A DNA stretch of 15,647 nucleotides, taken from assembly GCA_001275005.1 (NCBI GenBank), contig JWZX01001502.1, positions 1 to 15,647 on the forward strand, written 5' to 3'. Under the pieces are notes generated by a model. That model made no database searches. It had not been told where the DNA came from and saw only the letters and a list, made by a program, of their open reading frames with translations. Shown piece by piece: positions 1 through 7,299 of the stretch. Origin of the DNA: Chrysochromulina tobinii. Lineage: Eukaryota > Haptophyta > Prymnesiales > Chrysochromulinaceae. The stretch's first letter is position 1, and every line of letters starts with the position of its first letter. The position numbers and the translations under genes were made by a program.

Positions 1-160
1 CCGGCGAGCCGTAAGGCCATCAGGCATGGGTTCTGATGAGGGACACAATCACATGCAATCAGCCGGCGAGCCGTAAGGCCATCAGGCACGGGTTCTGATG
101 AGGGACACAATCACATGCAATCAGTCGCGAGCCGTAAGGCCATCAGGCACGGGTTCTGCG
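1..160. repeat. 61-62-bp tandem repeat, about 2.6 copies
   Basis: The unit starts (CCGGCGAGCCGTAAGGCC) lie at 1, 63 and about 124. On the minus strand each unit holds CATCAG followed by AACCC(A/G)TGCCTGATGGCC, i.e. a possible acceptor and the start of the partial last exon. It may continue beyond the left edge. Confidence 0.9.
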
Positions 161-3100
161 AGCGCAATCAGTCGCAATCAGTTTCAATCAGTCGCAATCA
201 GTCGCAATCAGTCGCAATCAATCGCAATCAGTCGCAATCAATCAATCGCAATCAATTGCAATCAATTGCAATCACCTGCGGGCGTGGGAGGGTAGGCTCT
301 TCGCTTGGCTCCTGATGAGAAAGGCAATTTGCATGCAACCAGAGAGTGGGATGAGCATGCAAGCAGAGGGAGGCCGTTTGCATGCAACCAGGGAGGGGGC
401 AACGGTGGCTCCTCCGCTTTTCACCTCCGGGTCCCAGATTTCACGCTCGCTCGCTCCGAGATCGTCGAGATCGAGATCGAGGAGATCAGAGGCGCTCGCT
501 TCGGGGATCGCGGACAGCACCTGTGAGGAGAGGCGAGGGCGCCGTGCTGAGCACTTACATGCAGAGATCAGAGGCGCTCGCTTCGGGGATTGCGTGGAGC
601 ACCAGGGCTGTGAAGAGGGGCTGTGAAGAGACGAGCGTTCCAGGGCTGTGAAGAGGGGCTGTGAAGAGACGAGCGTACCAGGGCTGTGAAGAGACGAGCG
701 TTCCGACTTGTGCTGTTCGATCCGGTGTGATCGTCCCCGTCATCGGCCCCGGCCCCCCCCGCACTTTGGTCCGTCTTTGCCCAAATGTTGAGGATGATGC
801 TCTTGATCTGTGATGGCCGAGAGTTGATGAGAGAAGCCATCAGAGGCAATCAGAGTTGATGAGGATGATGCTCTTGACCTGTAATGGCCGAGAGTTGATG
901 AGAGAAGCATTCTGACGCACTCAGGGGCACTCATCAGAGGTACTCATCAGAGGCCCTCCGAGGCCCGCTCGCCTGTGTGAACGTGAAGATGACTGGGTGG
1001 TGCTCATGCTCGAGGAGCGCGACCTGATGAGGCAGGCAATCAGGTGCAATCAGAATGCAATCAGGTGCAATCAGAGGCGCCTCGAGTAGCCCACGCCAAG
1101 CAGACCAGGACGTCGAGATGGCCTGCTGAGAGCGCAAGGGACACCGCGCCGTGACGTGGCACTTCCCACTCGAGCCCGCCACGGCGCGTGCCCCCTCCCC
1201 CCCCTCGCCCCGACGAGGTGAGGTCGCGTGACGAAACCCACGTCGGGCCGACGAAACTCTGCCCAAATTTGGGCTTGGCCTTGAGGAGCTCCCTTGAGTG
1301 ATCCCTTGCAGATCCGCGGCGTGAAGCGAGGCCCTGCTGTGAAGAGAGGCCCTGCTGTGAAGAGAGGCCCTGCTGTGAAGAGAGGCCCTGCTGCAGCAGC
1401 ACGGACGCCGCCGCCCTTGCCATTGCATGCTGCTTGGCAACTCGTTGCAGACTGGCACGTGGGGGAGGGCTTCGTCAATGGCCATCAGTCGCAATCAATG
1501 GCCATCAGTGGCAATCACCTGGCACGTGGGGAGGTCATCGTCGCTTGGCGTCCCTTGAAGCTGCGACGATCGGCTATGGGCATCACCTGATGAGGGAGGC
1601 AATCAGCATGCAATGAAGCTGCGACGATCGGCTATGGGCATCACCTGATGAAGGAGGCAATCAGCATGCACTCTCACCGGCTCCGAGCCCATCCGCCCTG
1701 ATGAAGGAGGCAATCAGCATGCACTCTCACCGGCTCCGAGCCCATCCGAGATGAGGGAGGCAATCAGCATGCAATCAGCATGCTCTCTCACCGGCTCCGA
1801 GCCCATCCGCCCTGATGAGGGAGGCAATCAGCATGCTCTCTCACCGGCTCCGAGCCCATCCGCCCTGATGAGGGAGGCAATCAGCATGCTCTCTCACCGG
1901 CTCCGAGCCCATCCGCCCTGATGAAGGAGGCAATCAGCATGCACTCTCACCGGCTCCGAGCCCATCCGAGCCAGTGCCTCCATTTCGAACACATGCGCCA
2001 AGTTGATCGGGGTGGCCCTCGTGTCGGCGCCCGCCTGCAGCAGCGCCTTGACAACATCCAGCTGGCCGTACCTAATGAGGGAGGCAATCAGAGGGCCATC
2101 AGAGGGCACTCACAGGGCACTCGGAAGGCCAAACAGATCCTTTAACGAAATCGACGAAATCGTAATGGGGCGTACTCGATGGCCGCGAGCAGCGGCGTGT
2201 AACCACCGCGCTCCGGCATGGTGCGCATCTCGAGCAATCTCGTGCGCGTGATCGCGACCTCGGGCGCCGTCTCGAGCGCGCCCTCCGCGCCCGCGCTCCC
2301 GCCGCCGCCTCGATCTCCCCCGACCTCGGCCAGATTCGATCGATCTCCCCCGATCTCGTCCGGATTCGATCGATCTCCCCCGATCTCGGCCATATTCGAT
2401 CGATCTCCCCCGATCTCGGCCATATTCGACGGGAGATCCGGCGGGATCGTCTTCACACCAAGGGCCTCAAGTTCGCCCACCTGATGGAGGACGCAATCAG
2501 ACGGTCATCAGTGATCATCAGTGGCCATCAGGGCCTCAAGTTCGCCCACCTGATGGAGGACGCAATCAGACGGTCATCAGTGGTCATCAGTGGCCATCAG
2601 GGCCTCAAGTTCGCCCACCTGATGGAGGACGCAATCAGACGGCCATCAGTGGTCATCAGTGGCCGGCAGGGCCTCAAGTTTGCCCACCTGACTCACGAAC
2701 AGGTGGACGCAAGCGCCGTGATGAGCGCTTGCATGCAGGGCAGGTCATCAGCGGCAATCAACGTACCTTGCTCACGAACAGGTGGACGCCCGCCACGCGG
2801 TTCTCGACCGCGCTCTCGTGCAGAGGGGTGTTGCCGAGCGTGTTCTGCGGAGGAGCAGAGGTCTGATGATGCATGCAATCAAGAGGAGAGGTCTGATGAT
2901 GCATGCAATCAATTGGGGTGTTGCCGAGCGTGTTCTGCGGAGGAGCAGGGCGGATGACGTCCCTCATCAGCGGTGGATGATGTCCCTCATTAGCGGTGGA
3001 TGACGTCCCTCATCAGCAATGGATGGCGTCCCTCATTAGCGGCGGGGTGGCCCGACTCGAAGGCAATGAGCGCCGCAATCAGAGAGGCCATCAGATGGCA

Positions 3101-4340
3101 GTCAGATGGCAATCAGAGGCCATTAGACCGCAATCACCTGAGCGAGCAGCGTGCCCGGATCGAAAGCGATGAGCGCCGCAAGTACGTCGGGCTTGCCGTA
3201 CCTGATGAGGGACGTCATCAGAGGGCATTCGGAGAGGCCATCAGAAGCAATCCCGAGGGCGGCAATCAGTCGATCGATTCGAGCGCCGTACCGGGCAGCG
3301 AGGTGAATGGGCATCGACTCGTCTCGTGTATTGCGCACACGCGCGTCGGCACGGTTGTCGAGGACCGCCTGATGATGGAGGCAATCAGGATGCAATCAAG
3401 GACCGCCTGATAATGGAGGCAATCAGGATGCAATCAAGGACCGCCTGACCGCAAGACGCAACGCTCACTCAGCTGATTGCAATCCGATTGCATATCCGAT
3501 AGAAATAAGATTGCAATCCTATGTCATCAGATGGCAATCAGAGGCCATTAGATGGCAATGACCTGGACGCAACTAGCGACGCCAGAGTATGCTGCCCAGT
3601 GCAGTGGGGTCGACCCAGCCCACTCATCACCGACGAGCAACTCGCGCTGTAGCCGTTCCTAATGTGGACCAGAGGCGCCGATCCAAATTTGGACCATCCA
3701 AGCACCAATATGGTCAGCAGCAGAAGAGGACGGAAGGCGCTGTGGGGAACGGGAGGCAGCGACGTACAGGATCGGCGCTGAGGAGCTGCAGCTCGTCCGT
3801 CACGATCTCCAGGTTACCTGATGAGGGAGGTCATCAGATGTCATAGATGCCATAGAGGTCATAGAGGTCATCAGATGCCATAGATGCGATCAGCCTCCAA
3901 CGATTACAATCAGCCTCCGCCGTCCATCACAACCTCCAGTTACCTTTGGCGCATGCCTTCATCAGGCGCGTCATCTTGATCTCGCCAAAGGGCATCTTGA
4001 CGCGCTCCCACTCGGAGGCCGAGATGACCGCATTCACGATCGCGACCTTGTTGCCCGCGTGGCGCAGCCGCGAATGGGCGTGGTCTTGCGACGGCGGCGT
4101 GTCGTTCCTAATTTGGGCCAGAGTGTCGTCCGCACCGCGCGCCGCGGCGTCGAGCGGCTCGTCGCTTGCGCCGGCGCCCGCGGCGCCGGTCGCCGAGGCA
4201 GGCGGGGAGGAGGCGGACGTCGGCGAGCTGGCGCGGGCATTATAGCGGGCGCGGGCGTTGCGCGCCGACGCGGCCCCGATCGAGGCGTAAAAGTTCATCG
4301 AGCCTGATGCAAGGCTCGGCGAGCTGTCCGAATCGTGCAT
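1..4340 (-). CDS. Ankyrin-repeat protein, 15 exons, 3' end cut by the window edge
   Basis: Exons in transcription order: 4340-3944, 3817-3768, 3658-3563, 3368-3292, 3201-3138, 2844-2767, 2480-2176, 2071-1951, 1586-1519, 1451-1106, 1023-994, 807-679, 520-389, 311-276, 32-1 (partial). Every junction uses GT...AG and keeps frame, giving about 653 codons. The N-terminus (about 100 residues) is Ala/Ser-rich and probably disordered. Ankyrin signatures follow: TRLMKACAKGNLEIV across exons 1-2, GSTPLHWAAYSGVASCV in exon 3, MPIHLAARYGKPDVLAAL across exons 4-5, LGNTPLHESAVENR in exon 6, TPLLAAIEYGQLDVVKALL across exons 7-8, and VSLALSAGHLDVLVALLEHE across exons 10-11. The family binds partner proteins; no catalytic domain is visible. 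The start is the first in-frame ATG of the open frame, but an upstream exon is possible. Exons 10-14 are low-complexity and less certain than exons 1-8. The gene is divergent from the Skp1-like/LRR gene. Confidence 0.75.
33..275 (-). other. Ankyrin gene intron 14
   Basis: Starts with about 115 bases of GATTGCNACT decamers (161-275), then 61-62-bp tandem units with repeated CATCAG|AACCCGTGCC acceptor/exon starts. At 146-164 the copy of the exon 15 start is preceded by CGCTCGCAG, resembling the exon 14 end CGCCCGCAG: an uninterrupted junction fossil. Confidence 0.6.
161..275. repeat. Decamer array CGCAATCAGT
   Basis: About eleven imperfect head-to-tail copies of CGCAATCAGT/CGCAATCAAT. On the transcribed (minus) strand this reads GATTGCGACT/GATTGCAATT. 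It is intronic and belongs to the same motif class as the ladders in the NNT introns. Confidence 0.9.
312..388 (-). other. Ankyrin gene intron 13
   Basis: Starts GTTGCATGCAAACGGCC and ends TTTCTCATCAG. A second GGTTGCATGCAAATTGCC copy lies inside. The following exon is only 36 bases (12 codons, Pro/Glu-rich). Confidence 0.5.
521..678 (-). other. Ankyrin gene intron 12 with near-perfect exon copy
   Basis: Contains GTGCTCCACGCAATCCCCGA and what follows (550-603), matching the start of the next exon. A 26-base stretch is identical (565-590 versus 483-508). The donor lies in a cluster of CACAGCCCTG|G repeats (600-705), so several donors are possible; 678 keeps frame. Acceptor CCTCACAG. Confidence 0.6.
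808..993 (-). other. Ankyrin gene intron 11
   Basis: Starts GTCATCTTCACG and ends GCCATCACAG. A 48-bp block at 790-837, spanning the acceptor and the next exon's start, is repeated with few changes at 861-908 inside the intron (71-bp period). The donor is the least certain point; GTCATC is chosen because it keeps frame. Confidence 0.5.
1024..1105 (-). other. Ankyrin gene intron 10
   Basis: Starts GTCTGCTTGGCGTGGGCTAC followed by TCGAGG. The next exon starts GTCGCGCTCCTCGAGC, again a diverged copy. The interior is GATTGCACCT repeats and the end is GCCTCATCAG. Splicing yields SAGHLDVLVALLEHE. Confidence 0.85.
1323..1393 (-). repeat. 18-bp coding minisatellite, four copies
   Basis: Four copies of GAAGAGAGGCCCTGCTGT (plus strand) lie inside inferred exon 10 and encode repeated QQGLSS on the minus strand. 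The unit is a multiple of 3, so copy number can change without loss of frame. Each unit also contains TTCACAG, a possible splice acceptor, so part of this block may be intronic. Confidence 0.8.
1452..1518 (-). other. Ankyrin gene intron 9
   Basis: Short intron of 67 bases. Exon 9 ends CTCCCCACGTGCCAG and the intron ends CTCCCCCACGTGCCAG, so the acceptor is a copy of the previous exon's end. The interior is GATTGCNACTGATGGCC repeats. Confidence 0.65.
1587..1950 (-). other. Ankyrin gene intron 8 with decoy mini-exons
   Basis: Starts GTGAGAGTGCATGC; the next exon starts GTGATGCCCATAG. It consists of six units of about 53 bp (listed separately), then a second copy of the exon 9 start at 1620-1644 with its own CATCAG acceptor. 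Confidence 0.75.
1645..1950 (-). repeat. 53-bp array of decoy mini-exons, six units
   Basis: Units begin near 1645, 1698, 1749, 1812, 1865 and 1918. On the minus strand most contain CATCAG, then 20 bases copied from the end of exon 8 (such as 1678-1697, 1845-1864, 1898-1917), then GTGAGAG. Each unit is thus a miniature exon with acceptor and donor. Twenty bases is not a multiple of 3, so inclusion of one would shift the frame. Confidence 0.85.
2072..2175 (-). other. Ankyrin gene intron 7
   Basis: Starts GTACGCCCCATTACG; the next exon starts GTACGGCCAGCTGG. Ends CCCTCATTAG. The junction restores AAIEYGQLDVVKALL, a standard ankyrin helix-turn-helix. Confidence 0.9.
2311..2430 (-). repeat. 30-bp coding minisatellite, four exact-length units
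   Basis: Units at 2311, 2341, 2371 and 2401, differing by a few bases. They encode tandem NMAEIGGDRS-type decapeptides (variants NPDEIGGDRS, NLAEVGGDRG) in exon 7, in a linker between two ankyrin segments. The length is frame-preserving. Confidence 0.9.
2462..2690 (-). repeat. 69-bp tandem repeat, about 3.3 copies
   Basis: Units begin at 2462, 2531, 2600 and 2669. On the minus strand each gives CATCAG|GTGGGCGAACTTGAGGCCCT, the acceptor and first 20 bases of exon 7, followed by GATGGCCAC ladder sequence. Only the last copy (ending at 2480) runs on into open coding sequence. Confidence 0.9.
2481..2766 (-). other. Ankyrin gene intron 6 with exon-junction fossil
   Basis: Starts GTACGTTGATTGCC and ends CCTCCATCAG. 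A 69-bp repeat array carries extra copies of the acceptor plus exon 7 start. At 2672-2710 a copy of the exon 6 end is joined directly to a copy of the exon 7 start (joint between 2687 and 2688). Confidence 0.8.
2845..3137 (-). other. Ankyrin gene intron 5 with exon relics
   Basis: Contains a degraded copy of exon 5 (3049-3076 resembles 3151-3182) and a run of about four 23-24-bp units (2950-3041). It also has a 34-bp segment at 2915-2948 repeated exactly at 2825-2858, spanning the real acceptor CTCCGCAG and the start of exon 6, and a 31-bp direct repeat with GCATGCATCATCAG. Confidence 0.75.
3202..3291 (-). other. Ankyrin gene intron 4
   Basis: Starts GTACGGCGCTCG; the following exon starts GTACGGCAAGCCC. 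The interior is CTGATTGCC/CTGATGGCC repeats and the end is CCCTCATCAG. The split codon CG|G restores the ankyrin motif HLAARYGKPDVL. Confidence 0.9.
3369..3562 (-). other. Ankyrin gene intron 3
   Basis: Starts GTCATTGCC and ends CATCATCAG. Its 3' part (3361-3448, running into the exon edge) is a 38-bp tandem repeat. Each unit repeats the acceptor and the exon start GCGGTCCT. The outermost copy (3437-3464) joins an exon-3-like end to an exon-4-like start without interruption. Confidence 0.75.
3659..3767 (-). other. Ankyrin gene intron 2
   Basis: Starts GTACGTCGCTGCC and ends CCACATTAG. It lacks the CTGATNGC ladder seen in most other introns and contains the 12-bp palindrome TCCAAATTTGGA (3682-3693). 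The phase joins GATCCT to GAACGG. Confidence 0.65.
3818..3943 (-). other. Ankyrin gene intron 1
   Basis: Starts GTAACTGGAGGTTGTGATGG. The next exon starts GTAACCTGGAGATCGTGACG, so the donor end is a diverged copy of the following exon. The interior holds CATCTGATGACCTCTATG-type repeats and the end is CCTCATCAG. Confidence 0.85.
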
Positions 4341-4668
4341 GCGACCACTCGTGAGGCGGGACGTTTGCGAAGGCGGAGGCGTCCGTGAAGGCGGAGGCAG
4401 CAGCAGCCGCGGCGTTCCTGGACTGGCGCTCGGACGCACACTGTGACCGCCAGGCGACCTGTGATGAAGTTCTCAAGGCATTGGAAATTTGGACACCACA
4501 TAGATTCCCTGACCCCCCCTAGGAGTGGGAAAGAGTGCTTTCATGAGTTGCTGTGAAAAACATTAACTTCGCACACGGAATGCGAAGAGAGTCGCAACAA
4601 GCGAGCACGCGAAAAGAAAGCGATCGCAAATCCTGAGGAAGCGAGCGCGCGCCGCGCGCCCGAACATC
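4341..4668. other. Divergent intergenic region
   Basis: 328 bases between the inferred start of the minus-strand ankyrin gene and the plus-strand Skp1-like/LRR gene. It must hold both promoters if both start codons are right. I see no TATA box or other convincing core element. The open frame of ankyrin exon 1 continues upstream to 4439 without an ATG, so part of this region may be 5' UTR or an unrecognised exon. The 100 bases before 4669 are AG-rich then GC-rich. Confidence 0.5.
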
Positions 4669-7299
4669 ATGAACGACCAGGAACGTGTGCGCTTGCGGGC
4701 GCGCGAGGGCGAGGCTGTCGAGTGGACGCGCCGGGTGGCCCAGCGAGCAAGCACGCTCAAAGATATGATGGACGACGCTCCAACCGAAGGTGGCGTCTAC
4801 CCGGTGCCGACGATTGCAGCGGCTGAGCTGGCAGTGCTCCGGGAGATGTGCGAGGCCGACTCCATGCCGGCGAGGCTCGCGCAGTGCTCGATCTCGGAGC
4901 TCTTCAGGCTCGTCGAGGGCGCCAGCTTCCTCGATGCCCCCGGGGCGCTCAATCACGCGCAGCGCGCCCTCGCCTCGCGCCTCAACGGCAAACGTGCCGA
5001 TGAGCTGAGAGAGCTGCTCGGCGCAACGGATGACTTTGGCAGTGCGGAGAATCGTGTGGCGGCACTCGCAGAGCCGGCGTTCTCGCCGGAGGGGCAGCTA
5101 TCAGTAGCCACGGCGGGCTCCGCGGCGGGGCCACCCGCGCTGCAGCAGCACTCCTCGCTGTCGGGGATGGCAGTCACAGACGATGCCAAGGAGGCGGCGC
5201 TGGGCATGGTCGACGTGGGCACGCTGGCCGAGCTCAAGGGCGTGAGCCGATCGTGGTTGGCGCTCGCGCGGCGCGTGCTCTGCTCCCGCCTCAGCCGCTG
5301 CGAGGGTCAGCCCGCGCCGACGCACATGGCTGAGATCACCGATCTCAACATCAAGGTCCTCGTCGACGCGGGCCGGCCATGGGAGGCGGCGGCGGCGGGG
5401 AGGATGCTGCCCAACCTGGCCCGACTGCATTGGGAGGGCTTCGAGGTGAATGTGGCCGCGGTCCGCGAGGTGGATCTGGACGAGAGGGATGAGGACGAGG
5501 AGCCCTCTGAATCTGAGCCGCGGTTCTTTGAAGGCCCTGCCAAAACCGCTCTCCTCAGCTGCATCGAAGGAGAGGGCGAGCCGCCGCTCGAGCTACTGCT
5601 TGCAGCTGTCGCCTGCGCTGGCTCTGGCGAGATTCACAGCATACCGGTGCAGATGATGCGCGACGACTCCGTCTCTGAGCTCAACTGGAATAGTCATAGA
5701 TTTTTGGGCTTCGAGGGTGCCATGCTTCTTGCGTACCTCGTGCCTGTCATGGGCGCGCTGACGAGCATTGACCTGTCCAATAACAATCTCACCGACTACG
5801 GTACGAACATGACGGTCGTCAAGAAGCTTGCCGCCGCTCTTGGCGTCAACGGCGGGCTGACGAAAATCGAGTAACTTTGTCGCCCAAAATCCAAACTTGA
5901 TTCGGAACCGCCATTTTCCTGCTGATGGCCCGTTGCATGCTGTCGTTTGTTGCGCAGTCTCAGCCACAACCTTCTTCGTGCAGAGGGGGCAGCAGCTCTA
6001 GCTCCAGCACTCGCTGCTAATGGCGGGCTGACGAGCCTCAACCTCAGCGACAACCAGCTGTGCGGCCTCAATCGTCATGGAAGAGGAACTTACACTGCAG
6101 AGGGCATCGCTGCAATCGCTGACACCCTGCGCGTTAATGGCGCGCTGACGGTGACCAACCTCCTTGGCAATCAGCTTGATGCGGAGTCCGCCAAGATGCT
6201 CGCTAAGGTCGCCAAGCATAAGGGCATCTCGCTCTGCGGCATCCGGCGCGATCAGACCACTGCTGACTTCTCCCGGAAAGACCTCGAGCCGACCGATGCG
6301 ATCCTGCTGGCGTCGGACCTGTCACAGGCCGTTGTCACAGGCGCGTTGACAAGCCTGGACCTCTCCAATAATGCACTCTGCGGAGTGGCCAAAGATCCGT
6401 TCGGCGCCGGCCTCAGCGGCACCTACACTGCAGAGGGCATCACTGCAATCGCCGACGCCCTGCGCGTTAATGGCGGGCTGACAAGCATCGACCTCTCCGG
6501 AAGCAAGCTGTGTGGCATCTGGACTGACTTCTACCAATATGGCACCTACACCGCAGAGGGCATCACTGCAATCGCCGACGCCCTGCGTGTTAATGGCGCA
6601 TTGACGTCCATCAATCTCAGGGGCAACCAGCTTGAGGACATGGGCTGGGGTGCCATCTTTGCCGCCATCTGCGGCAACAAGGACAGCAAGATCATGTCCT
6701 TGGATGCGTCCGGTGAGAACATCGGCCTTGCTGGGGGCAAGTTGATCGCCAAGGCGCTCTGCACGAGCGTCACAGGCGGGCTGACGGCCCTTAATTTATC
6801 CCATAACTACCTCAAGGATGAGGGCGTAAGCGCAATCTGCAAGGCCATCCAGAGTAACAAGGAGACCAAGCTCGCGTCGCTCAACTTCAAGAACAATGGC
6901 ATCAGTCCAGTTGGAGCAAACGCTGTGGCTGCTATGGTAGCCGTCACAGGCGGGCTGACAAGAATAGACCTCTCCGGAAACCAGCTGTGTGGCATCTGGA
7001 CTGACGGCCATGGCAACCAACAAGGCGCCTACACCGCCGAGGGCATCACTGCAATCGCTGACGCCCTGCGTGTTAATGGTGCGCTGACGAAAATCGAGTA
7101 AGTTTGTCGCCCAATTCCCAAACTTTGATTTGAAAGCACCACGTGCCTACCTGATGGCCACGGAAGGATACCTCCTGTGTGAACAACCTTCCTGTCTGCA
7201 TCCCTATACAGGCTGTCGAGCAACTTCATTCGCGAGGAAGGGAAGGCCTTGATCCGTGAGGCGCTGCAAGGAAAGGCTGGATTTGAGCTGCTTATCTGA
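4669..7299 (+). CDS. Skp1-like / F-box-like / leucine-rich-repeat fusion protein
   Basis: Three exons, 4669-5870, 5958-7097 and 7212-7299, give 809 residues. Residues about 6-66 resemble the Skp1 BTB/POZ half (a GEAVEW strand, a TLKDMMDD segment, then PVPTIAAAEL). Residues 74-127 resemble the Skp1 C-terminal half (FLDAPGAL, GKRADELRELLG, DDFGSAE, matching the family pattern GKTPEEIR...NDFTPEE). Residues about 172-205 look like an F-box core (VGTLAELKGVSRSWLALA). After an acidic stretch (about 269-285), LRRs of the RNI/NLR type run from about 350 to the end (LTSIDLSNNNL, LTSLNLSDNQL, LTALNLSHNYL). In SCF ubiquitin ligases Skp1 bridges the cullin to an F-box protein whose LRRs bind substrate; here all three parts sit in one chain. 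The F-box assignment is the weakest part. It starts at the first ATG of the frame, with no signal peptide or membrane segment. Confidence 0.85.
5871..5957 (+). other. Skp1-like/LRR gene intron 1
   Basis: GTAACTTTGTCGCCCAAAAT...TTGCGCAG, 87 bases. The join gives LTKI-D-LSHNLL, a proper LRR. If retained, translation stops at once (ATC GAG TAA). It lacks the CTGATNGC ladder. Confidence 0.9.
6091..7089 (+). repeat. Near-identical LRR-coding blocks
   Basis: A segment of about 60 bases encoding YTAEGITAIADALRVNG recurs at about 6091, 6424, 6547 and 7030 with only a few base changes. Most intervening LRR units are far more diverged. This points to recent internal duplication or gene conversion within exon 2. 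Confidence 0.85.
7098..7211 (+). other. Skp1-like/LRR gene intron 2
   Basis: GTAAGTTTGTCGCCCAATTC...CTATACAG, 114 bases. The join gives LTKIELSSNF. Its first 40 bases are clearly related to those of intron 1, and retention gives the same immediate TAA. Confidence 0.9.

Noticed and set aside
1-275. CRISPR-like array
   Set aside because: The regular repeats are tandem with no unique spacers, there are no cas genes, and the context is a eukaryotic intron.
3049-3076. Extra ankyrin exon
   Set aside because: No AG acceptor precedes it, and the direct join of exon 5 to exon 6 already keeps frame and motif; treated as an exon relic.
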